From the NCBI GenBank assembly GCA_905181585.1, contig CAJIYG010000002.1, positions 372,001 to 436,000 of the forward strand: a stretch of DNA of 64,000 bases, read 5' to 3'. This document shows, piece after piece, positions 8,986 to 16,701 of this stretch. The DNA comes from an uncultured Flavobacteriales bacterium. GTDB taxonomy: Bacteria > Bacteroidota > Bacteroidia > Flavobacteriales > BACL11. Position numbers and translations under genes: made by a program. The notes beneath the pieces were generated by a model, which did no database searches, was not told where the DNA came from, and was given only the letters and a program-made list of their open reading frames with translations. Each line of letters begins with the position of its first letter. Positions within the stretch are counted from its first letter, which is position 1.

Positions 8986-9754
8986 TATTAAAAATTGAAT
9001 TTACATAATCAATAGATTCATAAGAAGTTAAATCATACTGAACAGGCACTATCGAAATAAATTGATTTTTCAAAAAATATTCATCGGATGTTTCAGTTTT
9101 GTCATCAATAATAAAATCTCCACTCAACCAGAAGTATCTATTTCCTCTAGGGTCAAACCTTTCATTAAATTGCTCAACCCATTTAGAGGACGCTTGATGA
9201 CAAACCTTAATTCCTTTTATTTTATTACTTTTTATAGATTTTGGAATATTAATATTAAGACAAGTATTATTAGGAATCTTATTTTCTAAACTTTTTAAAA
9301 TAATTTTTTTAATAAATAGTTCAGATTCTGTAAAATCAGCATCTAATGAGTAATCTAAAATAGAAAAAGCTAAAGATGGTATTTTATTAATAGAAGCTTC
9401 CATGGCAGCAGAAACAGTACCGGAGTAAATTACATTAATAGATGCATTTGATCCATGATTAATTCCAGATAAACAAATGTCAGGTTTTCTGTCTAATATT
9501 TTATTTAATGCAAGTTTAACACAATCAACAGGTGTTCCACTGCAAGAGTACTCAATTTGTCTTCCTTTATCTATAGTAACTCTATCACATCTGATTGGTT
9601 GTTCTAAAGTAATTGCATTACTCTGAGCTGATCTAGGCCCATCTGGTGCGACAACTACGACCTTTCCAATACTATTAGCAATAGAAATAAGTTTTCTAAG
9701 ACCAGGAGATTTTATTCCATCATCATTAGTTATTAATATTAAAGGAATACTCAT
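8978..9754 (-). CDS. surE: 5'/3'-nucleotidase SurE
   Basis: 258 residues. SurE is a metal-dependent nucleoside monophosphate phosphatase linked to stationary-phase survival. Hallmarks: LITNDDGIKSPGL with the paired metal-binding Asp residues, DGPRSAQSNAITL, SGTPVDCVKLAL, and SGINHGSNASINVIYSGTV with the Asn ligand. Length is normal. It is the first gene of a three-gene run ending in lpxB. A -7 box lies 26-33 nt upstream. Confidence 0.95.
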   Translation of the reverse strand: MSIPLILITNDDGIKSPGLRKLISIANSIGKVVVVAPDGPRSAQSNAITLEQPIRCDRVTIDKGRQIEYSCSGTPVDCVKLALNKILDRKPDICLSGINHGSNASINVIYSGTVSAAMEASINKIPSLAFSILDYSLDADFTESELFIKKIILKSLENKIPNNTCLNINIPKSIKSNKIKGIKVCHQASSKWVEQFNERFDPRGNRYFWLSGDFIIDDKTETSDEYFLKNQFISIVPVQYDLTSYESIDYVNSIFNNE

Positions 9755-9779
9755 AATTTTTTTTTTAATAATTTTTAAA

Positions 9780-9787
9780 CAAAACTA
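9780..9787 (-). promoter_or_regulatory. Putative -7 box of surE
   Basis: TAGTTTTG on the minus strand fits TAnnTTTG. The surrounding bases (9766-9798) closely resemble those upstream of the 65-residue gene at 10569-10769. Confidence 0.5.
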
Positions 9788-9821
9788 ATATAATAAAATC
9801 GTTAATTAAATTACATTTTTT

Positions 9822-9829
9822 TAATTTTG
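9822..9829 (+). promoter_or_regulatory. Putative -7 box of the zinc peptidase gene
   Basis: TAATTTTG fits TAnnTTTG. Its last three bases are the TTG of the longer reading frame, which argues against that TTG being the start codon; the ATG at 9842 lies 12 nt downstream. Confidence 0.5.
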
Positions 9830-9841
9830 AAAAAAAAAATT

Positions 9842-10522
9842 ATGATTTGGATATTAATGATTGGCTTTATGATAATTGGTGGCATTACCAGCAATAGATT
9901 AAAAAATAAATTTAAAAAATATAGCCAAATACAAACATCTTCTGCAATGAGCGGATATGAAATAGCAAAAAAAATGTTAGATGATAATAATATTACAGAT
10001 GTTAAAATTGTTTCTGTTCCAGGAAAGCTAACAGATCACTATAATCCAATGGATAAAACAATTAATTTAAGTCCTGATGTATATAATGGAAGACATATAA
10101 CTGCAGCAGCAGTGGCTGCTCATGAATGTGGCCATGCTGTTCAACATGCAACCTCTTACGAGTGGCTACATATGAGATCTCAAATGGTTCCAATGGTAAG
10201 CGCAAGTAATAAAATGATGACTATAATAATGCTTGCTGGTTTTTTTGGAGCCGGTGTATTACATATGTTTCCAATCAGCAGTGTAATTCTTGTTTTTATC
10301 ATCCTACAGGCTGTTGTAACCATTTTCTCACTAATTACCCTTCCAGTAGAGTTTGACGCAAGTAAAAGAGCTCTAATATGGCTTAAAAGCGCAAACATTA
10401 CAAACAAAGAAGAACTTGTTTATGCAGGTGATGCATTAAATTGGGCAGCTAGAACATATATAGTTGCTGCAATGGCAGCTGCTTCTTATTTACTTTACTA
10501 TATAGCTTTGTACAAAGACTAA
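9842..10522 (+). CDS. Membrane zinc metallopeptidase (YugP-like, Zn_peptidase_2)
   Basis: 226 residues from the ATG chosen here; a TTG five codons upstream (9827) lies inside the predicted -7 box. An N-terminal membrane segment is followed by MSGYEIAKKML, KLTDHYNPMDKTINLS and the zinc-binding AAHECGHAVQHA (HExxH type). Two central membrane spans follow, then LPVEFDASKRAL, a conserved Glu/Asp stretch of the family, and a last membrane span. This matches the family of about 225-residue inner-membrane metallopeptidases around YugP, whose substrates are not known. A bidirectional terminator follows at once. Confidence 0.9.
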   Translation: MIWILMIGFMIIGGITSNRLKNKFKKYSQIQTSSAMSGYEIAKKMLDDNNITDVKIVSVPGKLTDHYNPMDKTINLSPDVYNGRHITAAAVAAHECGHAVQHATSYEWLHMRSQMVPMVSASNKMMTIIMLAGFFGAGVLHMFPISSVILVFIILQAVVTIFSLITLPVEFDASKRALIWLKSANITNKEELVYAGDALNWAARTYIVAAMAAASYLLYYIALYKD

Positions 10523-10556
10523 AAAAAAAAGCTCTATAAATAGAGCTTTTTTTTTA
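10521..10556. terminator. Bidirectional rho-independent terminator
   Basis: Inverted repeat AGCTCTA...TAGAGCT with a four-base loop, an A run on the left and a T run on the right. It serves the zinc peptidase gene and the convergent 65-residue gene. Confidence 0.9.
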
Positions 10557-10571
10557 AAAATTTAATTTAGA

Positions 10572-10769
10572 TTATTTCTTAGTTAAGAAAGGTAATCCAG
10601 TTCTTGAATTTTCTTTTACATTGTATCCATCTGGTTTATCAGTAGCAGTATCTCTTGAGTCTTTTGAGAAATAATAAATTCTTTGAACTCTTCCAGTTGA
10701 TTTTAATGTAACATCTTTACAATTTAAGTGGTAAGTTGTACCTTTTGAATTTTCATGTGTAAAAGCCAT
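10572..10769 (-). CDS. Conserved small protein of unknown function
   Basis: 65 residues starting MAFTHENSKGTTYHLNCKD and ending RTGLPFLTKK; hydrophilic, with many Lys, Thr and Tyr and no signal or membrane segment. I recognise the general pattern as a small conserved Bacteroidota protein with no assigned role. It ends at a strong shared terminator and has an isolated promoter region of its own, so it is a single-gene transcript. Its upstream region resembles that of surE. Confidence 0.75.
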   Translation of the reverse strand: MAFTHENSKGTTYHLNCKDVTLKSTGRVQRIYYFSKDSRDTATDKPDGYNVKENSRTGLPFLTKK

Positions 10770-10846
10770 AATAAGTTTTTTTTTAAATTAATAATTTTTT
10801 AACAGGACTAATATAATAAAAATGTAGCAACTATTTTTAATATCCT

Positions 10847-10889
10847 AGATAAGACAAGTGTAAATTGTTAATAAGTCTATCTTTTTTTT
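10847..10889 (+). terminator. Orphan terminator-like hairpin
   Basis: AGAT-A-AGAC (10847-10855) pairs with GTCTATCT (10875-10882), eight base pairs with one bulged A and a 19-base loop, followed by a run of T. No coding gene on the plus strand ends here. Confidence 0.35.
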
Positions 10890-11151
10890 AAATTGAAAAA
10901 ACATTAACACAATAAAATTAAAAAACATTTTAATTAACAAAAATTAATAAATTTTATTTAAAACACTGTAAATCAATACTTTGAATTTTTTTTAATGAAA
11001 AAAAATTATTTCTTCACTTACTAGATTGGAGAAAAAAAACTACTAGAGTAAATAGTTGATAAGTAATCTTTGTTTTAATAAAAAAAAACTGGATTTAAGT
11101 TCACTTTATCATAAAATAGTATTAAAAATATAATATGAATATGCGATTTCA

Positions 11152-11159
11152 TACATTTG
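11152..11159 (+). promoter_or_regulatory. Putative -7 box of the DUF4019-like gene
   Basis: TACATTTG fits TAnnTTTG exactly. The TTG at 11157 that would open a longer frame is part of this box, so the ATG at 11184 is the better start. Confidence 0.55.
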
Positions 11160-11183
11160 TATAAGTCAATAATCAATAATTAT

Positions 11184-11639
11184 ATGATAAATAAGACATC
11201 TTTATTACTGTTACTTTTTCTTCCTCAATTACTTTTTTCACAGATATTTAAAGAAAAATATATAACGGAAGCAAATGAATTTTGCACAAACTGGCTATCA
11301 AATTTAAATAATAAGAGTTATGGTAAAGCATACAATGGGTTTCATGAAAAAGTTAAGTTAAATTCTGATTCATTAAGTTCCTGTAATGCATTTGCTCAAT
11401 TAATGGGAGAGTTTGGCACATTAAATTCTCGAAAACTTGATACAACATTTTTTCAAAGTAATATTGAAGAATTAGGAGATGGTTTTTATGTTTTTATTGA
11501 ATATACATCATTTTATAAAAAAATTGATTTGTGCCAAGAATATATAATAGTAGGACAAAATGATAATCTAAAATGGAAAATTTTAAGATATGATTTTTCT
11601 TATGCTAATGAAGAATTAAATAAAGAGGATAAAAAATAA
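11184..11639 (+). CDS. Secreted DUF4019-like protein
   Basis: 151 residues from the ATG at 11184. A signal peptide of about 20 residues (TSLLLLLFLPQLLFSQ) is followed by a helix-rich part and then the GEFGTLNSRKLDTTFF and GDGFYVFIEYTSFYKK stretches. These resemble the DUF4019 pattern of small periplasmic proteins with an NTF2-like look; the function is unknown. The end is convergent, 2 nt from the T9SS cargo gene. Confidence 0.65.
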   Translation: MINKTSLLLLLFLPQLLFSQIFKEKYITEANEFCTNWLSNLNNKSYGKAYNGFHEKVKLNSDSLSSCNAFAQLMGEFGTLNSRKLDTTFFQSNIEELGDGFYVFIEYTSFYKKIDLCQEYIIVGQNDNLKWKILRYDFSYANEELNKEDKK

Positions 11640-11641
11640 AT

Positions 11642-12892
11642 TTATTTATTTGAAATTATGATTTTTTTGAAAAATAAATTGTCTTTATTCTCAATTTTCA
11701 AGAAATAAATTCCCTGTTTATATCTTTTAACACTTAAATTATAATTACTATCGTTTGTTAATATCTCATCTACTAATTTACCTGTAATATCAAATAAAGA
11801 AATTAAATGTGATTGTTCACTGGTAAATTTAAAATTGATTTGATTAACAACGGGATTTGGATAGATTGATATTTTTTCATTAAAATCATTAATAGCTGAA
11901 AAACAAGAATCAACCTCAATACAGATAAAACCACTTCTTAAACATCCATTTAAATCAGTAGCTTCAGCAAAATAGCATGAATCGTTATTTGGATACAAAT
12001 TGAGTGGATTTGCATTACTTGTAAGAGGCCATATCCAGTTAACATTTGTTAATGAAGGGTCATCAACTGAAATTTGTAATAGTTCTCCTTGACAAACAAT
12101 TGGAGGGTTTGGATTACTATTAACAATCATAGGCATAGCAGTAATATTAATACATGCAGAATCCACACATCCATTAATATCTGTAACTGTTACACAATAA
12201 CCACCAGAATAATAATTTGGAACTGTGAATAAATTTGAAGTTGAGCCAGCATTTATATTTGTACCAGCAAATGTCCAATTATATGTTAGAGGAGTTGAAG
12301 AACTTGCTGAAACCGCCTCTAAAGTATATGGAAAGTTACAAGGCATAGAGTCTCCTAAAATTGTAACCTCACATGATGATAACGAACAAGATTGTCCGGG
12401 AACTAAAGTTGGATCAACAGGACCTATTATTGTATTTCCATCACACTGCGCTAAACAACTATTTGAATAAACTAAACCATTGCATGCGCATACTGGAGCA
12501 TAAATAAATGGACAAATACACAAAGGGTTTATTAATGAAGAATCAATACAATTACTAGATGGACTATTATCTTCAACAATAATCACACCTTTCATTCCCG
12601 AACTTGCGTGAGGTTGACAAACGTAATAATATGATTGCTCAAATTGGGGAATGAAGGTTCCAGTTTGACCAAAATTTATTGAAAACCCTCCATTTGAGGA
12701 AGTTCCATTACTTAAAAATGTAGACTGACTAACTTCAACGGCATTATGAGAATTTCCAAGAGAAAAAGTTATAGTATCTCCAAGGTTTATTGTTATTGTA
12801 TCTGGGGAAAAATTCATTCCTTGATTTGTTATTGTCTGAGAGTTTAAAATTTGACTAAAAAGAAATAAACAAACTATTATGATTTTATACAT
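11642..12892 (-). CDS. T9SS-secreted protein with cupredoxin and Kazal-like domains
   Basis: 416 residues. Signal peptide 1-19. Residues 20-108 look like a plastocyanin-type cupredoxin: His49 and C92-x2-H95-x4-M100 are placed as type 1 copper ligands. Residues about 115-152 are Kazal-like (CICPFIYAPVCACNGLVYSN). Residues about 155-325 form Cys-containing Ig/PKD-like repeats. Residues 341-416 are a type IX sorting domain (ISIYPNPVVN... YKQGIYFLKIENK). It should cross the outer membrane through the T9SS and end up on the surface or outside. Copper binding and protease inhibition are inferred from motifs. It seems to be a single-gene unit. Confidence 0.85.
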   Translation of the reverse strand: MYKIIIVCLFLFSQILNSQTITNQGMNFSPDTITINLGDTITFSLGNSHNAVEVSQSTFLSNGTSSNGGFSINFGQTGTFIPQFEQSYYYVCQPHASSGMKGVIIVEDNSPSSNCIDSSLINPLCICPFIYAPVCACNGLVYSNSCLAQCDGNTIIGPVDPTLVPGQSCSLSSCEVTILGDSMPCNFPYTLEAVSASSSTPLTYNWTFAGTNINAGSTSNLFTVPNYYSGGYCVTVTDINGCVDSACINITAMPMIVNSNPNPPIVCQGELLQISVDDPSLTNVNWIWPLTSNANPLNLYPNNDSCYFAEATDLNGCLRSGFICIEVDSCFSAINDFNEKISIYPNPVVNQINFKFTSEQSHLISLFDITGKLVDEILTNDSNYNLSVKRYKQGIYFLKIENKDNLFFKKIIISNK

Positions 12893-12994
12893 GCTGAGAT
12901 TAAATTAAATTATTACGTTGTAAATTTAATAAATATAGAATAGAATATAAATCACACATTTTCTAATTTATATAAATATCTAAAACTTTAAAAA

Positions 12995-13738
12995 CTATCT
13001 AGTGAAAATCATATTACCATTATCATGCATTTCACTAAACGAATAGCCTCCGCCAGTAAATAACTTTAATTCATCTATTTTGGTAATATTCTCTTTGATT
13101 AAATATCTAGTAAATAATCCTCTAGCCTTTTTTGCAAAAAATGAAATAACTTTAAATTCTCCATTTTTATAATCTTTAAAAATTGGTGTTATAACATTAT
13201 CAAATGAATCTAAATTAATAACCTTACTATACTCATTGGAAGCAAGATTAATTAAGCATTCATCTTTTATATCATTTTTAAGAGAATTTGTAATTCTATC
13301 TCCCCAAAATGCATAAAGAGAAGTTAATCCTTTCTTAAACTTTGTACCCATTTCTAATCTATAGGGCAAAATCATATCAAAAGGTTTTAAAACACCATAA
13401 AGTCCAGATAAAATTCTAAGTCTATTCTGTAAAACACTCATCTCTTTTTGATTAAAATCACTGATATTTAATGCACTGTAGACTGCACCATCAAACATAT
13501 GAATCGAAGGTTTACATTTTTCTAAATCCATAGGAAAATCAAACTCTTTGAATCTATTAAAATTAAGTTGAGCAATATTATCACTAACTTTCATTAAATC
13601 TTTAATTTCAGAGGTACTGTACTTAGAAAGGAAATTTATTAAATCTTCGCATTCATTTGGAAATTCTATTGAAGTTGAATAATCTATTGAAACTTTTTCT
13701 TCATTTAATTTCTTAGCTGGAGAGATGATAATTTTCAT
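12995..13738 (-). CDS. yaaA: Peroxide stress protein YaaA (DUF328)
   Basis: 247 residues starting MKIIISPAKKLNEE, the family's defining N-terminus. Other recognisable stretches are FNGAVY-like MFDGAVYSALN, LSGLYGVLKPFDMILPYRLEMG and the C-terminal GGGYSF. YaaA lowers free iron and protects DNA during peroxide stress in enterics. It has a promoter that overlaps face-to-face with that of the divergent EamA transporter. Confidence 0.93.
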   Translation of the reverse strand: MKIIISPAKKLNEEKVSIDYSTSIEFPNECEDLINFLSKYSTSEIKDLMKVSDNIAQLNFNRFKEFDFPMDLEKCKPSIHMFDGAVYSALNISDFNQKEMSVLQNRLRILSGLYGVLKPFDMILPYRLEMGTKFKKGLTSLYAFWGDRITNSLKNDIKDECLINLASNEYSKVINLDSFDNVITPIFKDYKNGEFKVISFFAKKARGLFTRYLIKENITKIDELKLFTGGGYSFSEMHDNGNMIFTR

Positions 13739-13748
13739 AATCTAGTTG

Positions 13749-13756
13749 TATTTTTG
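13749..13756 (+). promoter_or_regulatory. Putative -7 box of the EamA transporter gene
   Basis: TATTTTTG fits TAnnTTTG, 22 nt before the ATG at 13779. Two bases separate it from the opposing box of yaaA. Confidence 0.5.
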
Positions 13757-13758
13757 TA

Positions 13759-13766
13759 CAAATTTA
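13759..13766 (-). promoter_or_regulatory. Putative -7 box of yaaA
   Basis: TAAATTTG on the minus strand, 20 nt before the yaaA ATG. Each promoter's expected start point falls inside or next to the other's -7 box. Confidence 0.5.
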
Positions 13767-13778
13767 TAAATTTAATTA

Positions 13779-14684
13779 ATGTATCAAATACTTAAAAAGT
13801 ATAAACTCTCTTCTTTACATATAATGGTAATTTTCCTAGGCTTTACAGGAGTCTTGGGTAAATTAATTTCGCTAGAGACACTTCATTTAGTTTGGTATAG
13901 AATGCTAGTAGCATTTTTATCTCTCTTTTTCTTTTTACTTTTTATGAAACAAATACATTCTGTAAAAAAGAAATATATATTACCACTTCTTGGTGTGGGA
14001 GCAGTAGTTGCTTTACATTGGTTCTTTTTCTTTGGGGCAATTAAAGTTTCCAATATTTCAATAGCAGTAATATGTATGTCTACAGCATCATTATTTTCTG
14101 CATTTTTAGAACCCCTATTTTTAAAAAGAAAAATTTTAAAATATGAAGTGTTATTCGGTCTAATAGTTCTAGCAGCATTATCTTTTATGTTATACGAGAG
14201 ACCAGAACAAAATGACTTTAAAATTAATTATTTTTTAGGATATACTTATGGAATTATTAGTGCTTTTTTAGGAACACTTTTTACAATGCTTAATGCTAAT
14301 TATATTAATAAGGAGGATGCAGCTAAAATAACCATGATAGAAATGTTAGGTGGTGTAATAGTAATATCAATTTATTTTTTGTTTTCAAATGATTTGAGTG
14401 TATTTAATACACTAATTTCATTTGATGACACTGTTTATCTAATTCTTCTTGGAACTGTCTGTACAGCATTAATTTTTGTTTGGATGACAGAAATAATGAG
14501 ACATATAACTCCTTATGCATTAATTATGGCAATTAACCTAGAGCCAATATACAGTATAATAATTGGTTTAATCATTTTCAGTGAATCAGAAAAAATGAAT
14601 TTATCTTTTTACATTGGTAGTGTAATTATACTAACAGTTGTTTTTTTAGATGGTTTTATGAAAAATAAAAAAATAAAAAAATAA
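13779..14684 (+). CDS. EamA/DMT-superfamily transporter
   Basis: 301 residues with about ten hydrophobic segments arranged as two EamA repeats of five, the usual layout of drug/metabolite transporters. Typical features are the early HLVWYRMLVAF segment, YTYGIISAFLGTLFTMLNA opening the second repeat, and the late LIMAINLEPIYSIIIGLI helix. The substrate is unknown. It is divergent from yaaA and followed 43 nt later by a thioredoxin-like gene with its own -7 box. Confidence 0.88.
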   Translation: MYQILKKYKLSSLHIMVIFLGFTGVLGKLISLETLHLVWYRMLVAFLSLFFFLLFMKQIHSVKKKYILPLLGVGAVVALHWFFFFGAIKVSNISIAVICMSTASLFSAFLEPLFLKRKILKYEVLFGLIVLAALSFMLYERPEQNDFKINYFLGYTYGIISAFLGTLFTMLNANYINKEDAAKITMIEMLGGVIVISIYFLFSNDLSVFNTLISFDDTVYLILLGTVCTALIFVWMTEIMRHITPYALIMAINLEPIYSIIIGLIIFSESEKMNLSFYIGSVIILTVVFLDGFMKNKKIKK

Positions 14685-14703
14685 AAAATTAAAATTTGAT
14701 TAT

Positions 14704-14711
14704 TAATTTTG
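14704..14711 (+). promoter_or_regulatory. Putative -7 box of the thioredoxin-like gene
   Basis: TAATTTTG fits TAnnTTTG, 16 nt before the ATG at 14728. Confidence 0.45.
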
Positions 14712-14727
14712 AAAAAAATATAAAATA

Positions 14728-16197
14728 ATGAATAAGATAAAAATAATATTAGCTATCACAACCTTCCTTTCTTTTCAATCAAGTGCTCAATACACTTCTT
14801 TTAAAAATCAAAAAAACCAAAAAGGATATGAAATTTCAGGAGAGGTAACTGGCTTAGATGACACTTCAATAATTTTAGCATATTACTTTGGAGGGAAACA
14901 GTATGCAAAAGATACTGCTTATTCAAAATCTGGAAAATTTACTTTTAAAGGAGAAAAAAAGCTTGATGGCGGTATGTATTTAGTAGTTCTTCCAGAGCAA
15001 AAATATTTTGATATTATCATAAGTGAACAAAGATTTAGTTTTAAAACAGATTTGAAGAATTTAGTCACCAATATGAGCTTTAGAAACTCCAAAGAAAATA
15101 CTCCATTTTATAATTATTTAAACTTTATTGTAGAAAAACAAAAACAAGTTGCTCCTCTAAAATCTAGATTAGTAAATGCTTCTGGAACTGAAAAGGAAAA
15201 GCTAACCTTAGAACAAAAAAATATTGACAAAGAAGTAACTGATTTTAGAAATAAATTTTTGACTGAAAATCCTGATATATTTTTTACTACAATTCTTATA
15301 GCGTCAATAGACCCTATAATTCCTTCTCAGCCAATAGATAATGATGGACCAAAAGATGAAAATTTTGCTTTTAATTATTATAAAAAACATTTTTGGGATA
15401 ATCTTAATTTTTCTGACCAAAGAATACTTAAAACAAGGATGTTTTTACCAAAGATGGAACAATATTTGGATAAAATGACAGCAAAAATACCTGATTCTAT
15501 TATAATTTCTGCTGATGTTATTATTAGCAAGGCAAAAGAAAATAATGAAGTTTTTAAATATGTTGTTTCACATATAACATCTACATATGAAAGATCAAAA
15601 ATAATGGGCATGGATGCTGTTTTTGTTCATATGGTAGAGAAATATTATATGAAAAATTTATGTCCTTGGATTGATTCAACTCAATTAGAAAAAATTATTG
15701 AAAGAGCTGAAAAGATATCTCCCAATTTAATTGGTAAAAAGGCACCTGAATTTGTTGACTTTTATGGCAGACCTTTTATGAAAGATTTAAATGGAACAGC
15801 ACATACTATAGAATCATTAAATGCAAAATATACTTTATTGGTATTTTATGGACCAACTTGTGGACACTGTAAGAAAGAAGTGCCAAAAATAAAAAACGCA
15901 GTTGACTCTCTTAAAAATTTAAATATAGATATTAAATCTTTTGCTGTGGCTACAGAGTTTGATGTAGATGAATGGAAAAAGTTTCTTGAAGAACAAAAAA
16001 TTGAAGATTGGTTAAACGTTGCTGATATTAGCTTTGACGATGAAGGAAATCCATTGGCAAATAGCGACTGGAGAGACAAATATGACATCTATTCAACTCC
16101 AGTAGTTTATTTACTAGACAAAGAAAAGAGAATATTAGCTAAAAGAATTAATCATGATCAACTAAAAGAAATTATTCTAAGATTAGAAGATTTATAG
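14728..16197 (+). CDS. Periplasmic thiol-disulfide oxidoreductase with DUF4369/DUF5106-like N-terminus
   Basis: 489 residues. A signal peptide of about 20 residues ends SSAQ. The DUF4369-like beta domain (about 30-110, YEISGEVTGLDDTSIILAYY) is followed by an alpha-helical DUF5106-like part (about 115-330). The C-terminal redoxin/TlpA domain (about 335-489) carries the active site C378-G-H-C381 and the cis-Pro stretch STPVVYLLD. Proteins of this design are common in Bacteroidota and probably handle disulfides of secreted or cytochrome proteins. The last codons overlap the convergent Smr gene by 6 nt. Confidence 0.88.
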   Translation: MNKIKIILAITTFLSFQSSAQYTSFKNQKNQKGYEISGEVTGLDDTSIILAYYFGGKQYAKDTAYSKSGKFTFKGEKKLDGGMYLVVLPEQKYFDIIISEQRFSFKTDLKNLVTNMSFRNSKENTPFYNYLNFIVEKQKQVAPLKSRLVNASGTEKEKLTLEQKNIDKEVTDFRNKFLTENPDIFFTTILIASIDPIIPSQPIDNDGPKDENFAFNYYKKHFWDNLNFSDQRILKTRMFLPKMEQYLDKMTAKIPDSIIISADVIISKAKENNEVFKYVVSHITSTYERSKIMGMDAVFVHMVEKYYMKNLCPWIDSTQLEKIIERAEKISPNLIGKKAPEFVDFYGRPFMKDLNGTAHTIESLNAKYTLLVFYGPTCGHCKKEVPKIKNAVDSLKNLNIDIKSFAVATEFDVDEWKKFLEEQKIEDWLNVADISFDDEGNPLANSDWRDKYDIYSTPVVYLLDKEKRILAKRINHDQLKEIILRLEDL

Positions 16198-16701
16198 CAT
16201 TACTTCAGTAGAGCCGCCATTGGTTGAAATAAAAAATCTTAGATTATAACTTCTTAGAATCTTGTGGACTTCATTTTTGAGTATACCCTCTCCAATGCCA
16301 TGTACAATAATTAACTTATGAGTCGAAGATTTTAATGAATCGTCTAAAGCTTTTTCACATTTTTTTAGTTGTAGTTGAACAATTTCAAAATTTTCCATTA
16401 AATGATAATGATCACTAATATTTTCAATATGTAAATCAATTATTCTAACGTTATTGTTTGAACTTAAATCCTTTTTTACTCTTTTATCAACTCTATCTTT
16501 AACAAAATTTATTTCACCAAATGAAAGGACAGTATTAGTATCTTTTACATATTTTATTATCTCAGTTTTTTTAACAAGAGTATTAAAGCCTGAACTATCT
16601 TCAACAAAAAGTTTATTATTATCGAAAAGTTTAGTTACAACACCATAATCTTTAGAGTGAATAAAAATTACTTTATCTCCTAAATAAAAATCTTCAAGCA
16701 T
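16192..16701 (-). CDS. Smr-domain protein (MutS2 C-terminus-like, DUF2027 type)
   Basis: 169 residues. The N-terminal ~60 residues are a beta-rich, KOW-like part (LGDKVIFIHSKDYGVVTKLF). The C-terminal ~85 residues form an Smr fold with IIDLHIENI and the HGIGEGILKNEVHKIL loop (HGxGxG). Smr domains bind or cut branched nucleic acids or rescue stalled ribosomes; which applies here is unknown. The ATG overlaps the stop of the DUF2279 gene by one base, implying coupled translation. Confidence 0.85.
   Translation of the reverse strand: MLEDFYLGDKVIFIHSKDYGVVTKLFDNNKLFVEDSSGFNTLVKKTEIIKYVKDTNTVLSFGEINFVKDRVDKRVKKDLSSNNNVRIIDLHIENISDHYHLMENFEIVQLQLKKCEKALDDSLKSSTHKLIIVHGIGEGILKNEVHKILRSYNLRFFISTNGGSTEVML

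Larger units (their letters stand above)
10770..11183. other. Non-coding gap of about 410 bases
   Basis: The only stretch above 300 bases without a gene. The left end holds the promoter region of the 65-residue gene, including ACTAATATAATAAAA (10807-10821) also found upstream of surE. A hairpin followed by eight T (10847-10889) looks like a terminator on the plus strand with no known transcript. The right end holds the -7 box of the DUF4019-like gene. I see no reading frame, tRNA or tandem repeat. The rest is A/T-rich. Confidence 0.6.

Noticed and set aside
10770-11183. tRNA or replication origin in the large gap
   Set aside because: No cloverleaf, no TTATCCACA-type DnaA boxes and no GC-rich segment.
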